Assembly (NCBI GenBank): GCA_964484515.1
Contig: CAZAGT010000208.1
Coordinates: 1-8,733, forward strand
Length of the DNA: 8,733 nucleotides
Source: CAZAGT01 sp964484515
GTDB lineage: Bacteria; Desulfobacterota; DSM-4660; Desulfatiglandales; HGW-15
Direction of reading: 5' to 3'
Shown here: piece after piece, positions 1 to 5,829 of the stretch
Layout: each line of letters begins with the position of its first letter
How positions within the stretch are numbered: the stretch's first letter is position 1
Notes under the pieces: generated by a model
The model's database searches: none
What the model saw: only the letters and a program-made list of their open reading frames with translations
Told to the model about the DNA's origin: nothing
Made by a program: the position numbers and the translations under genes

Positions 1-186
1 TAAGTCATTGAAAAGACCAGCCCGGGAGCCCCGGAATCGAAGAAAAGATATCGCACGCCTCTCACCGGACTCCCGGGCCATCAGATTGAGATTCGAAAAT
101 CCGGATGTCGATCGATAAACGATGGTACTTCAATGTATGGTGCTCTCGATATCAACCTATTGACCCACAAATTCTTGTGAGGAGCC
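1..186 (+). repeat. Repeat unit A (186 bp; copy of the B/C/D family)
   Basis: The first 186 bases recur, inverted, at 7138-7323 (unit B), with the same length and no gap needed. By hand alignment the outer 60 bases match B at about 55/60, the middle is strongly diverged, and the last 66 match at about 48/66. The last 66 bases (121-186) also match the inverted end of the window (unit D, 8668-8733) at 64/66. The right end holds a small hairpin, CACAA-ATTC-TTGTG, followed by GAGGAGCC. An internal inverted pair CCCGGGAG (21-28) / CTCCCGGG (70-77) is specific to this copy. By analogy with B-core-C this is probably half of a palindromic element whose other half lies left of the window. I see no credible gene in it. 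It points toward the 3' end of gcdA. Confidence 0.85.
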
Positions 187-286
187 TTAAAAAAAGACTC
201 TAGGCAGTGTTTGGCCTTGACCATGATAAACGGCTTTTCGCAATGACTCGCAGACTCCTCAGGCAAGGAGCCGATTACTCGCCGCC

Positions 287-321
287 CGATAAGCGGAACG
301 CCTTCGGCGCTCCGCTTATCG
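287..321. other. Strong hairpin downstream of gcdA
   Basis: CGATAAGCGG (287-296) pairs perfectly with CCGCTTATCG (312-321). An inner A-T pair, one mismatch and CGCC/GGCG around a TTC loop extend the stem. It lies about 85 nt past the gcdA stop codon on the transcript side. No T-tract follows on either strand, so it is not a classical intrinsic terminator. It may stabilise the mRNA 3' end or assist Rho-dependent termination. Nothing else in 187-405 looks like a gene. Confidence 0.6.
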
Positions 322-405
322 TGTTCCCTGAGATCCCATATTTCCACTCGAAGCACAATCGCACCGCCATGTGTTGCGTACCCGTTTCATCCAGAAACAC
401 ACCCA

Positions 406-2139
406 TTAGCCCTTGATAATCCTTGGCAACATCATCTGGTGGTGGGGGCAGATGGACTGGGGGTTCTGGTAGCTGCAACCGGCGAAGGCCGCGATGTATT
501 TCCGTAAGTCCGGCAAGGAAACGATCTCGTCCACGAAACCCCGGCGGGCGCAGTAAATCGGCCTGGAGTTATCGTAATATTGCTGCGCCAAGGCGTTCAT
601 CTTGTCGATGACGGGTTGGAGCGGTCTTCCGGCATCTTTTTCCTTGACTAAACGCCTCGAAAAGGAGGCCGCGGCCGCGGTTTCGCCATGCATGACGTAG
701 ATCTCCGTCGTGGGAGTCCCTAACGTAAAGGCGTTGTGATTATTGGATGTGGGACCGCCCATAATATAGTGGGCGGCGGCGGTTCCCTTCCGCAAGATGA
801 TACACATCTGGGGCACATCCGTTTGTTCGATGGAGTAGATTAAGGACTGTCCGAGGCCAAGCAGTTCGGCCTTCTCTGCGATATCGCCGACGTCGATTCC
901 GCTGGTGTCCTGGAACCAGACGATCGGAACCCGGTCGCGTCCGCAAAGGGTGACGAATTCATTCATCTTGATCAACCCCTGGCGGTAGAGTTTACCGCCG
1001 ATGCCGGGGTAAGGAGCGTATTCGGGATAGTCCTTGCCGAGGAAACCCTGCCTGTTACCGATAAACCCCAGAAGAAAACCATCGATCTTGGCCAGCCCCG
1101 TATACACCTCCGGTCCATAGTCGGATTTGAACTCCATGTGCTCGCTATGGTCATAGATGCGGGCCAGCATCTCGTCGAAATTGTAGCTCCTTTTCTGATT
1201 GAACGCGACGATACTGTTGATTTCGTCTCCCGGATACTTGGGTTCAGCGGGTTCGGCTACCTGGAAGAATCGCGGATCGTAGGCGGGCATTATATCCATG
1301 TATCGTTTCAGGCCATCCAAGACCCCCTGTTCGGTATCATAGACTTCTTTGAAGAACCCGGTTTCATTGTGGTGAATCGGGACGCTACCCGGGGGAACCT
1401 GCTTAAAATGGCGTGTCGCCTCGATGAGTTGTTCTGCACCCTCTTCGTCAAAATAGCCCTTAGGGCTCATTCCGCCCACAATCCCGCCGCCGCCCACGGC
1501 AATATTGGCATCCTTGTGCGCCAGCAGAATGGTGGGACTGATACCCTGATAGCCGCCGCCGGCCGGATTGGTGCCATAGATGCCGGCCAGCACCGGAATA
1601 CCCAGTTTTTCAAGTTCAGCATGACGGAAGAAGGTGGCCCCGTTGCCTCTGCGGTTGGCGTAGACCTCTTGCTGTTCAGTGAGCTTTACGCCGCTGCAGT
1701 TCACGATCCAGACCAGTGGAACGCGCAGTCGTTTTGCCATATCAGTAACGCGCAGCTGGTTGTCGGCCTGGCCCGCAATCCAGGCGCCCGCCATGACCTT
1801 GTTGTCGAAACCGATGACGACCGCCCATTTACCATTGATCTTGGCTAAGCCGTCGACAACCCCGGTCGTTCCCTCTTCGTTGAACTGGGGGTTATAAAGG
1901 GTATGCAGCGGACACCAGGTCCCCGGGTCAACAAGATACTCGATCCTCTCCCAGACGGTCAGCTGTCCTCTCTTCTTGATCACCTCTGCAGGAATTCCGG
2001 CCCCTTTGACCGACTCAACCGCTGCCCTTACGTCCTTTTCAACGCCCTGGATCTGGGAAATGTTTTCGAGGGCGGCCTCTTTCTGACTAACTGAGAGCGG
2101 CCTCCCAATCGGGGCCATCTTTTCAAAATAGGGTCTCAT
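406..2139 (-). CDS. gcdA: Glutaconyl-CoA decarboxylase, carboxyltransferase (alpha) subunit
   Basis: The 577-aa product is a two-domain carboxyltransferase of the biotin-dependent decarboxylase family, close to the usual GcdA length of about 590 aa. GcdA moves CO2 from glutaconyl-CoA to biotin on a partner subunit, giving crotonyl-CoA; the membrane subunit then releases CO2 and exports Na+. The N-terminal crotonase-fold domain spans about 50-285, with the glycine-rich PAGGGYQGIS near 192-201 and VGGGGIVGGMSPKG near 215-228. The C-terminal domain spans about 310-560, with QDTSGIDVGD near 410-419 and GTAAAHYIMGGPTSN near 452-466. The start chosen is ATG 2139 (MRPYFEKM), because GGAGG lies 5 nt upstream; in-frame starts further upstream have no such site. 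It follows acd on the same strand after 296 bp, which suggests one catabolic transcript. The biotin carrier, membrane and small subunits are not in the window. A related carboxyltransferase (methylmalonyl- or other enoyl-CoA) is possible, but the acd neighbour favours glutaconyl-CoA. Confidence 0.92.
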   Translation of the reverse strand: MRPYFEKMAPIGRPLSVSQKEAALENISQIQGVEKDVRAAVESVKGAGIPAEVIKKRGQLTVWERIEYLVDPGTWCPLHTLYNPQFNEEGTTGVVDGLAKINGKWAVVIGFDNKVMAGAWIAGQADNQLRVTDMAKRLRVPLVWIVNCSGVKLTEQQEVYANRRGNGATFFRHAELEKLGIPVLAGIYGTNPAGGGYQGISPTILLAHKDANIAVGGGGIVGGMSPKGYFDEEGAEQLIEATRHFKQVPPGSVPIHHNETGFFKEVYDTEQGVLDGLKRYMDIMPAYDPRFFQVAEPAEPKYPGDEINSIVAFNQKRSYNFDEMLARIYDHSEHMEFKSDYGPEVYTGLAKIDGFLLGFIGNRQGFLGKDYPEYAPYPGIGGKLYRQGLIKMNEFVTLCGRDRVPIVWFQDTSGIDVGDIAEKAELLGLGQSLIYSIEQTDVPQMCIILRKGTAAAHYIMGGPTSNNHNAFTLGTPTTEIYVMHGETAAAASFSRRLVKEKDAGRPLQPVIDKMNALAQQYYDNSRPIYCARRGFVDEIVSLPDLRKYIAAFAGCSYQNPQSICPHHQMMLPRIIKG

Positions 2140-2144
2140 CTTTT

Positions 2145-2149
2145 CCTCC
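2145..2149 (-). promoter_or_regulatory. Ribosome binding site fixing the gcdA start
   Basis: On the minus strand GGAGG is followed by AAAAG and then ATG at 2139. This 5-nt spacing favours the start at 2139. An in-frame ATG at 2151 overlaps the Shine-Dalgarno sequence itself and is therefore unlikely to be used. Confidence 0.8.
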
Positions 2150-2158
2150 ATTAGAAGA

Positions 2159-2283
2159 GAGGCTGTCGGAAAACGCCCGTCTGCTGCGTTATCCTCATCC
2201 CTCGTCACTGCGACGTACTTCTATGTACGCCTCATTCCTCGGGATTTCGGAAGCCTTGCATCTGGACATTTTCCATCAGCCTC
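2159..2283. repeat. 125-bp near-palindromic intergenic repeat (MITE/REP-like)
   Basis: The terminal arms GAGGCTGTCGGAAAACG (2159-2175) and CATTTTCCATCAGCCTC (2267-2283) are imperfect inverted repeats. Pairing continues inward, for example CGTCTGCTGCG against a diverged complement near 2255-2266. The exact centre is CGTAC (2214-2218) / GTACG (2225-2229). A second arm-like copy, TCGGTTTTTCGACAGCTTC, sits just outside at 2291-2309. There is no coding capacity. I recall similar palindromes (GTCTGCTGCG...GTACGCCTCATTCCTC type) as frequent intergenic repeats in deltaproteobacterial genomes; that is recollection, not a search. It lies 20 nt upstream of gcdA and would fold in any acd-gcdA mRNA. Confidence 0.75.
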
Positions 2284-2313
2284 AGAGAATTCGGTTTTTC
2301 GACAGCTTCAGAA

Positions 2314-2431
2314 GTGACGAGTGACAAGGTGAAAAAACTTCATTCTATACTGCGCAACGTTTGTTGTATCCTCACTCGTATCTGATTCCTTGGAACTCGT
2401 GACACGTCACTCGTTACTCGTCACTTGTCAC
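2314..2431. repeat. Inverted clusters of a 7-mer (GTGACGA)
   Basis: Two tandem 7-mers, GTGACGA GTGACAA, occur at 2314-2327. The complementary series TCGTTAC TCGTCAC TTGTCAC occurs at 2411-2431, preceded by degenerate units (CGTGACACGTCAC, 2398-2410). The two clusters are inverted with about 80 bp between them, so the acd-gcdA spacer could form a second stem next to the 125-bp palindrome. The cluster ends just before the acd stop codon at 2436. Function unknown; this could simply be a short repeat family. Confidence 0.55.
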
Positions 2432-2435
2432 TGAT

Positions 2436-3599
2436 TTACCGATTTGCCTTGCGAATGCCTAGTTGGTCGAGTGCGATGATCCATTTACAGATATTGGTGG
2501 AACCCTCGACGATCTGATAGGTCGGTGCATCACGGTAGTACCGCGCCACCGGGTACTCCGTTGAATAGCCGTAGGCCCCCAGGATCTTCATCGCGAACTG
2601 GGTGCTCTTGATGGCGACTTCCCCGGCCAAATACTTTGCATGGGCCACCTCCAGGGTGTTCCCCAGTTGTCCCTGATCCTTTTGCCAGGCGGCCTTATAA
2701 ACCATGAGGCGCGCCGCCTCGATTTCAGAAGCGATTTGGGCGATCATATCCTGGTTCATCTGAAACTCACCGATCGGCTTACCGAACTGCTGACGTTCAT
2801 TAGCGTAGGAGGTCACAGCATCGAGGCAGGCTTGGGCTACCCCGACCCCCCCGGCAGCGGCCGAAAGGCGCGTCTGGTTGAGTGACCCGAAGACGGTCTT
2901 GGTCCCATCGCCCGGTTTTCCCAGGATATTCTCTTTCGGGACCTTGGTATCCTCAAGGACCACCTCGCCCGTCGGGGAAGAACGGGATCCCATCTTGTCC
3001 AGTTCTGTGGTCGTGATCCCGTTAAAGTTCTTTGGTTCGATGACAAACGCACTCAATCCCTTTCCCTTCGCCTCCCGGTCCGTATAGGCGTAGTAGATGA
3101 GTACGTCCGCAATCGCCGCGTTGGAAATCCAGGTCTTGGTCCCGTTCAAAAGCCAGTGATCCCCTTTATCGACCGCCGTCGATTTGAGGGCCATCACGTC
3201 CGAACCCGCGTTCGGTTCTGTAATTGCGAAGCCGCCGATGTATTCGGCGCTGACGAGTTTGGGGACGTACTTTGCTTTCAGTTCATCTGAGCCATAGGTG
3301 CAAATGGTATAGGCACAGCCCAGAGCCTGCATGTTGATCTGCACCCTCAGAGAACTCGACGCTCGTGCGATCTCCTCGGTGAGGATCATTGCCGCGAGCC
3401 AACCCATCTCGTTACCGCCATACTCCTCCGGGATGACGGTGCCGAAGACGCCAAGCTCCGCCATGGGCTTGATGACCTCTTCGTAGGGGAAATAATGTTT
3501 TTCATCCCATTCATCCGCAAATGGGGCGATCTTTTCGGTGGCAAAATCTCGGGCCATGTCTCGCAACATCTCTAATTCTTCGCTCAGGGCAAAATCCAT
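2436..3599 (-). CDS. acd: Glutaryl-CoA dehydrogenase, probably non-decarboxylating (acyl-CoA dehydrogenase family)
   Basis: The 387-aa product is a full-length FAD-dependent acyl-CoA dehydrogenase. ITEPNAGSD (126-134) and WISNA (157-161) are the FAD/substrate motifs, RQQFGKPIGEFQ (269-280) is the second flavin motif, and the catalytic base is Glu365 in QIVEGSTNI. Arg85 (SSLRVQ) aligns with human GCDH Arg94, which holds the distal carboxylate of glutaryl-CoA. Three positions tied to decarboxylation in the human enzyme differ here: Glu87 is Ala78, Ser95 is Val86 and Tyr369 is Val364. As I recall, loss of this network marks the enzymes that stop at glutaconyl-CoA. The following gcdA, which would do the separate decarboxylation, agrees. 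The start is ATG 3599, with GGAGG 6 nt upstream (3606-3610); the frame stays open further upstream but without a ribosome site. Electrons would leave through an electron-transfer flavoprotein not encoded here. Another short-chain acyl-CoA substrate is the main alternative. Confidence 0.9.
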   Translation of the reverse strand: MDFALSEELEMLRDMARDFATEKIAPFADEWDEKHYFPYEEVIKPMAELGVFGTVIPEEYGGNEMGWLAAMILTEEIARASSSLRVQINMQALGCAYTICTYGSDELKAKYVPKLVSAEYIGGFAITEPNAGSDVMALKSTAVDKGDHWLLNGTKTWISNAAIADVLIYYAYTDREAKGKGLSAFVIEPKNFNGITTTELDKMGSRSSPTGEVVLEDTKVPKENILGKPGDGTKTVFGSLNQTRLSAAAGGVGVAQACLDAVTSYANERQQFGKPIGEFQMNQDMIAQIASEIEAARLMVYKAAWQKDQGQLGNTLEVAHAKYLAGEVAIKSTQFAMKILGAYGYSTEYPVARYYRDAPTYQIVEGSTNICKWIIALDQLGIRKANR

Positions 3600-3698
3600 A
3601 GTGTCCCTCCCTATCACGCTATTGAAGTCCGAGGTCGATTCACCGGCTGGATCTCGAACGATGGAACCGTTTCGCTTCCGACATCGACCGAAGCACCA

Positions 3699-3744
3699 GA
3701 TCCTCGCGAGAATCTTGAGAGCCGACCAATTCTGTCCGAGGATC
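3699..3744 (-). promoter_or_regulatory. Hairpin in the acd 5' leader
   Basis: GATCCTCG (3699-3706) pairs with CGAGGATC (3737-3744). An inner AGAAT (3709-3713) / ATTCT (3729-3733) stem adds five pairs, separated by a small 2/3-nt internal loop and closed by a 15-nt loop. It lies between the candidate acd promoter and the acd start. It has no T-tract and no recognised riboswitch signature. It could affect leader stability or be chance. Confidence 0.3.
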
Positions 3745-3771
3745 GGCCACATGGTGATCAAAAAGGTAGAA

Positions 3772-3800
3772 TTTATAATCTATCATCATAAGATATGCAA
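3772..3800 (-). promoter_or_regulatory. Candidate sigma-70 promoter for acd-gcdA
   Basis: Read on the minus strand, TTGCAT (3800-3795) is followed after exactly 17 nt by TATAAA (3777-3772). The -10 matches the consensus at 5/6, while the -35 keeps only TTG. It sits in the most AT-rich stretch of the window (about 3770-3850). Transcription would start near 3765 and leave a leader of about 165 nt before acd. No other good candidate was seen nearer the gene. Confidence 0.35.
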
Positions 3801-3852
3801 CGCCATTGTGAAAAATTTCTTTATTTATTACTTTTGCTTAATTACAATGATA

Positions 3853-3874
3853 AGGATGTGTTTGGGGACATCCT
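3853..3874. other. Small inverted repeat in the divergent intergenic region
   Basis: AGGATGT (3853-3859) and ACATCCT (3868-3874) form a 7-bp perfect stem around the 8-nt GTTTGGGG. It lies between the two candidate divergent promoters. It could be an operator or a remnant of an intergenic repeat. There is no further support. Confidence 0.25.
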
Positions 3875-3954
3875 ACAGTTGAATGCCATTTCATGAGAAA
3901 GGTGAAATGCGACCCTGAAACAGCTAAATATCAAGTATTTCGCCAAACTGCTCG

Positions 3955-3983
3955 TTGACAACGACGTGCGGAGCGACTAAGAA
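3955..3983 (+). promoter_or_regulatory. Candidate promoter for the Fe-S selenoprotein gene
   Basis: A perfect -35 box TTGACA (3955-3960) is followed after 17 nt by TAAGAA (3978-3983), a poor -10 with 3/6 matches. A start near 3990 would give a leader of about 57 nt before the ATG at 4047. The perfect -35 and ideal spacing favour it; the weak -10 suggests either help from an activator or a chance match. Confidence 0.35.
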
Positions 3984-4046
3984 ATGCGGTGCCGATCAAG
4001 AGACCTGGCCTTGTTCAGGTCAACACTTCATGGGAGGTAATAACGG

Positions 4047-5339
4047 ATGGCTGAAGAGGCGATAAACCTCAGCGAGGCCAAGGGCGAGTTCCGCAAGATG
4101 GCCAAGGAACTCCTGCCGGAGGGTAACCTGGAGCTGTGCCTGACGTGCGGCATGTGCGCCAGTGGTTGCCCCGCAACCGGCCTTGAGAACATGGATCCTA
4201 GAAAGTTCGTTCGCATGGTGGCCCTCGGGCTTGATGAAGAGGTTACCAGTACCCCGTGGGTATGGATGTGCAGCATGTGCCAACGATGCAATTACGTGTG
4301 CCCGATGAAGGTCGATATCCCTCAAATGGTCGGGCTTGCGCGTAAGTCCTGGCCTCGCGAGGAGCGGCCCAAGGGGATAATCGGCTCCTGCGACATGGCC
4401 CTCAAACATGATACCTGCAGCGCCATGGGCGCCTCTGAAGAGGACTTCCAGTTCGTCGTCGAAGACGTGCTCGAAGAAGTCCAACAAACTCAGCCCGGAT
4501 GGGAAGAGCTTCAGGCCCCGATCAACAAAGAAGGCGCCTATTACTTCCTCAATCAGAACTCAAGGGAACCGGTCACCGAACCCGATGAGATGGTCCCCCT
4601 GTGGAAGATCCTGCATCTCGTTGGTGCGGACTGGACATACGGGACGAAGGGGTGGGCGGCTGAAAACTACTGTATGTTCGCCCAGGATTGGGAACAATGG
4701 GAGCACATCGTCAGGGTCAAGGCCAAGGCGGTGGATGACCTAGGCTGCAAGGTCTGGCTCAACACGGAATGAGGACACGAACTCTTTGCAGTCCGGGTCG
4801 GACTGAAAAAATTCAACATCCCGCATAACTTCGAGATCGAAAGCATCATTCGGCTCTATGCCAAGTGGATTCGGGAGGGTAAACTGAAGGTCAATTCGGA
4901 TTGGAACAAGGATCGCAAGATCACGTTCACGGTCCAGGATCCCTGCCAGTTGGTGCGAAAGACCTATGGTGACCCGGTCGCCGAAGATCTGCGTTTTGTC
5001 GTCAAATCAGTGGTAGGCGAGGAGAACTTCATCGACATGTGGCCGAACCGGTCGAACAACTACTGCTGTGGCGGCGGTGGCGGTTATCTCCAATCCGGCT
5101 TCACCGAGGCACGGCATCAGTACGGCAAACTGAAATTCGATCAAATCAAAAACACGGGTGCAAAATACTGCATTACCCCGTGCCACAACTGCCATTCCCA
5201 GATTCACGACCTCGGCGAGCATTTCGAAGGCGGATACCATACGGTTCATTTGTGGACCCTTATCTGCCTATCCCTCGGCTGCCTGGGGGAGAACGAGCGC
5301 GGTTATCTGGGAGAAGACCTGGCTGAAGTCGGTCTGTAG
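4047..5339 (+). CDS. Selenocysteine-containing HdrD/DsrK-like Fe-S oxidoreductase (TGA at 4770-4772 read as Sec242)
   Basis: The 430-residue protein resembles HdrD/DsrK/HmeD-type electron carriers that work in thiol-disulfide or quinone-linked redox. The N-terminal ferredoxin part has two [4Fe-4S] motifs: C31xxC34xxC37xxxC41P and C75xxC78xxC81xxxC85P. Next comes the first cysteine-rich (CCG) domain, reduced here to ENYCMFAQDW (206-215) and LNTE-U-GHE around residue 242. The second CCG domain is complete: DPC300, C340-C341-GGGGG, C375/C379 and C382. Relatives, as I recall, carry ECGH where this gene has E-TGA-GH, so Sec replaces a conserved Cys. The frame stays open and family-like on both sides of the TGA, and a SECIS-like hairpin follows it. 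Start ATG 4047 has GGGAGG 9 nt upstream. No transmembrane segment is evident, so it is likely cytoplasmic or bound to a membrane partner. It appears monocistronic, ended by the terminator at 5370. BamD-like or EtfAB-linked roles are possible; the partner is unknown. A pseudogene with a nonsense mutation is the main alternative. Confidence 0.88.
4770..4809 (+). promoter_or_regulatory. Sec codon (TGA 4770-4772) and bacterial SECIS-like hairpin (4785-4809)
   Basis: Downstream of the in-frame TGA, CAGTCC (4789-4794) pairs with GGACTG (4800-4805) around the loop GGGTC (4795-4799). TTT/AAA pairs (4785-4787 / 4807-4809) extend the stem past one G-A mismatch. The loop begins 22 nt after the TGA and contains GGUC, similar to the apical loop of the E. 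coli fdhF element. Known bacterial SECIS elements lie within the coding region just after UGA and recruit SelB, as here. The hairpin is simultaneously coding sequence for residues 247-255. Confidence 0.75.
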
Positions 5340-5369
5340 CGAGAAGACAAACGACCGGAAGATGTGATC

Positions 5370-5405
5370 AGAATCCCGCGCCAATTTGCGCGGGATTCTT
5401 TTTTT
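5370..5405 (+). terminator. Rho-independent terminator after the selenoprotein gene
   Basis: GAATCCCGCGC (5371-5381) pairs perfectly over 11 bp with GCGCGGGATTC (5388-5398) around the loop CAATTT. Seven T's follow directly (5399-5405). It lies 31 nt past the stop codon at 5337-5339. Its position and quality indicate that the selenoprotein gene ends its transcript here, so the small gene at 5557 probably needs its own promoter or readthrough. Confidence 0.93.
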
Positions 5406-5450
5406 CCGGAAACTGATAGTTTCAAAGCAAGCCTGAAATTCCTTAAAGAC

Positions 5451-5481
5451 GGCATTCCGGCAAAACCTTTGGTGGAATGCC
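5451..5481 (+). promoter_or_regulatory. Hairpin in the leader of the four-cysteine gene
   Basis: GGCATTCC (5451-5458) and GGAATGCC (5474-5481) form a perfect 8-bp stem. CAAA (5461-5464) / TTTG (5468-5471) extend it inside, closed by the 3-nt loop ACC, with a 2x2 internal loop between the two stems. It lies 75 nt upstream of the ATG at 5557. It lacks a T-tract and is not a terminator. The rest of 5406-5556 shows no convincing promoter. Confidence 0.45.
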
Positions 5482-5556
5482 ATTTGAAGCGGGTCTCGCA
5501 CCTTTTGCAGGCTTATCATAAACCGCCTGGAAAACAAGATGTCTCAGGAGGAACCG

Positions 5557-5763
5557 ATGGGAGAGAAGAAGTACCGCATTCAGGCAACCTGTCCCCAGTG
5601 CGGATGCAGCGCCGTGACCCATCTGAGCAAGGAGGAAATCAGGGAGAGGTACGGCGATGTGCCCAATGTAGAACTTGAGTGCAGTGAGTGCCTCAACAAA
5701 TACGAGGCCAGCATGAAAGAGGCCTGTCCTGAGTGGGACAAAGAATGCAAACGTGAATCGTAA
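5557..5763 (+). CDS. Small four-cysteine (zinc-ribbon-like) protein
   Basis: The 68-aa protein has a CxxC pair near its start (CPQC, with a further Cys two residues on) and a second CxxC (CSEC) about 30 residues later. This layout is typical of a zinc ribbon or another single-metal site. The charged C-terminal tail adds two more cysteines (CPEWDKEC). Start ATG 5557 is chosen because AGGAGG lies 5 nt upstream (5546-5551). An in-frame ATG at 5539 would place that ribosome site inside the gene. There is no signal peptide or membrane segment. It lies downstream of the Fe-S selenoprotein on the same strand, but a strong terminator separates them; the stop is 66 nt from the convergent amidase end. 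I do not recognise the family. A regulator, metallochaperone or small redox protein are all possible. Confidence 0.75.
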   Translation: MGEKKYRIQATCPQCGCSAVTHLSKEEIRERYGDVPNVELECSECLNKYEASMKEACPEWDKECKRES

Positions 5764-5829
5764 TGACTAATCGGCTTACGTCTTTCTATCGCAGAGTGGG
5801 ATTTTCGCGGAGATATTCCTGCCTCACCT

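Noticed and set aside
81..356. 91-aa reading frame on the minus strand
   Set aside because: Half of it is repeat unit A and the rest spans the hairpin at 287-321. It has no ribosome site or recognisable domain, and the repeat is not kept in frame between copies.
1138..1848. Long plus-strand reading frame (236 aa) opposite gcdA
   Set aside because: It is the antisense shadow of a well-conserved gene; no family features or ribosome site were seen.
3538..3882. 114-aa plus-strand reading frame covering the acd start and intergenic region
   Set aside because: It is antisense to acd at its start and runs through AT-rich promoter DNA; no ribosome site and no domain.
3913..3980. Short stretch that can be read as LKQLNIKYFAKLLVDND before a stop
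   Set aside because: It looks faintly like the start of a MoaD-type protein, but it is only about 20 codons with no start or ribosome site, and it overlaps the candidate -35 box. Chance or an unrecognisable remnant.
4020..4487. 155-aa minus-strand reading frame opposite the Fe-S protein
   Set aside because: It lies entirely antisense to the ferredoxin-like motifs that define the real gene, and its sequence has no plausible domain.
4950..5339. Separate gene starting at TTG 4950 (129 aa)
   Set aside because: It has no ribosome site and begins in the middle of the second CCG domain, after DPC300. The frame is continuous with 4047-4769 across the TGA, so it is the C-terminal part of the selenoprotein.
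3881..5486. 11-base match GAATGCCATTT at 3881-3891 and 5476-5486
   Set aside because: The match is short, only one copy is in a hairpin, and the flanks differ; it may be chance.
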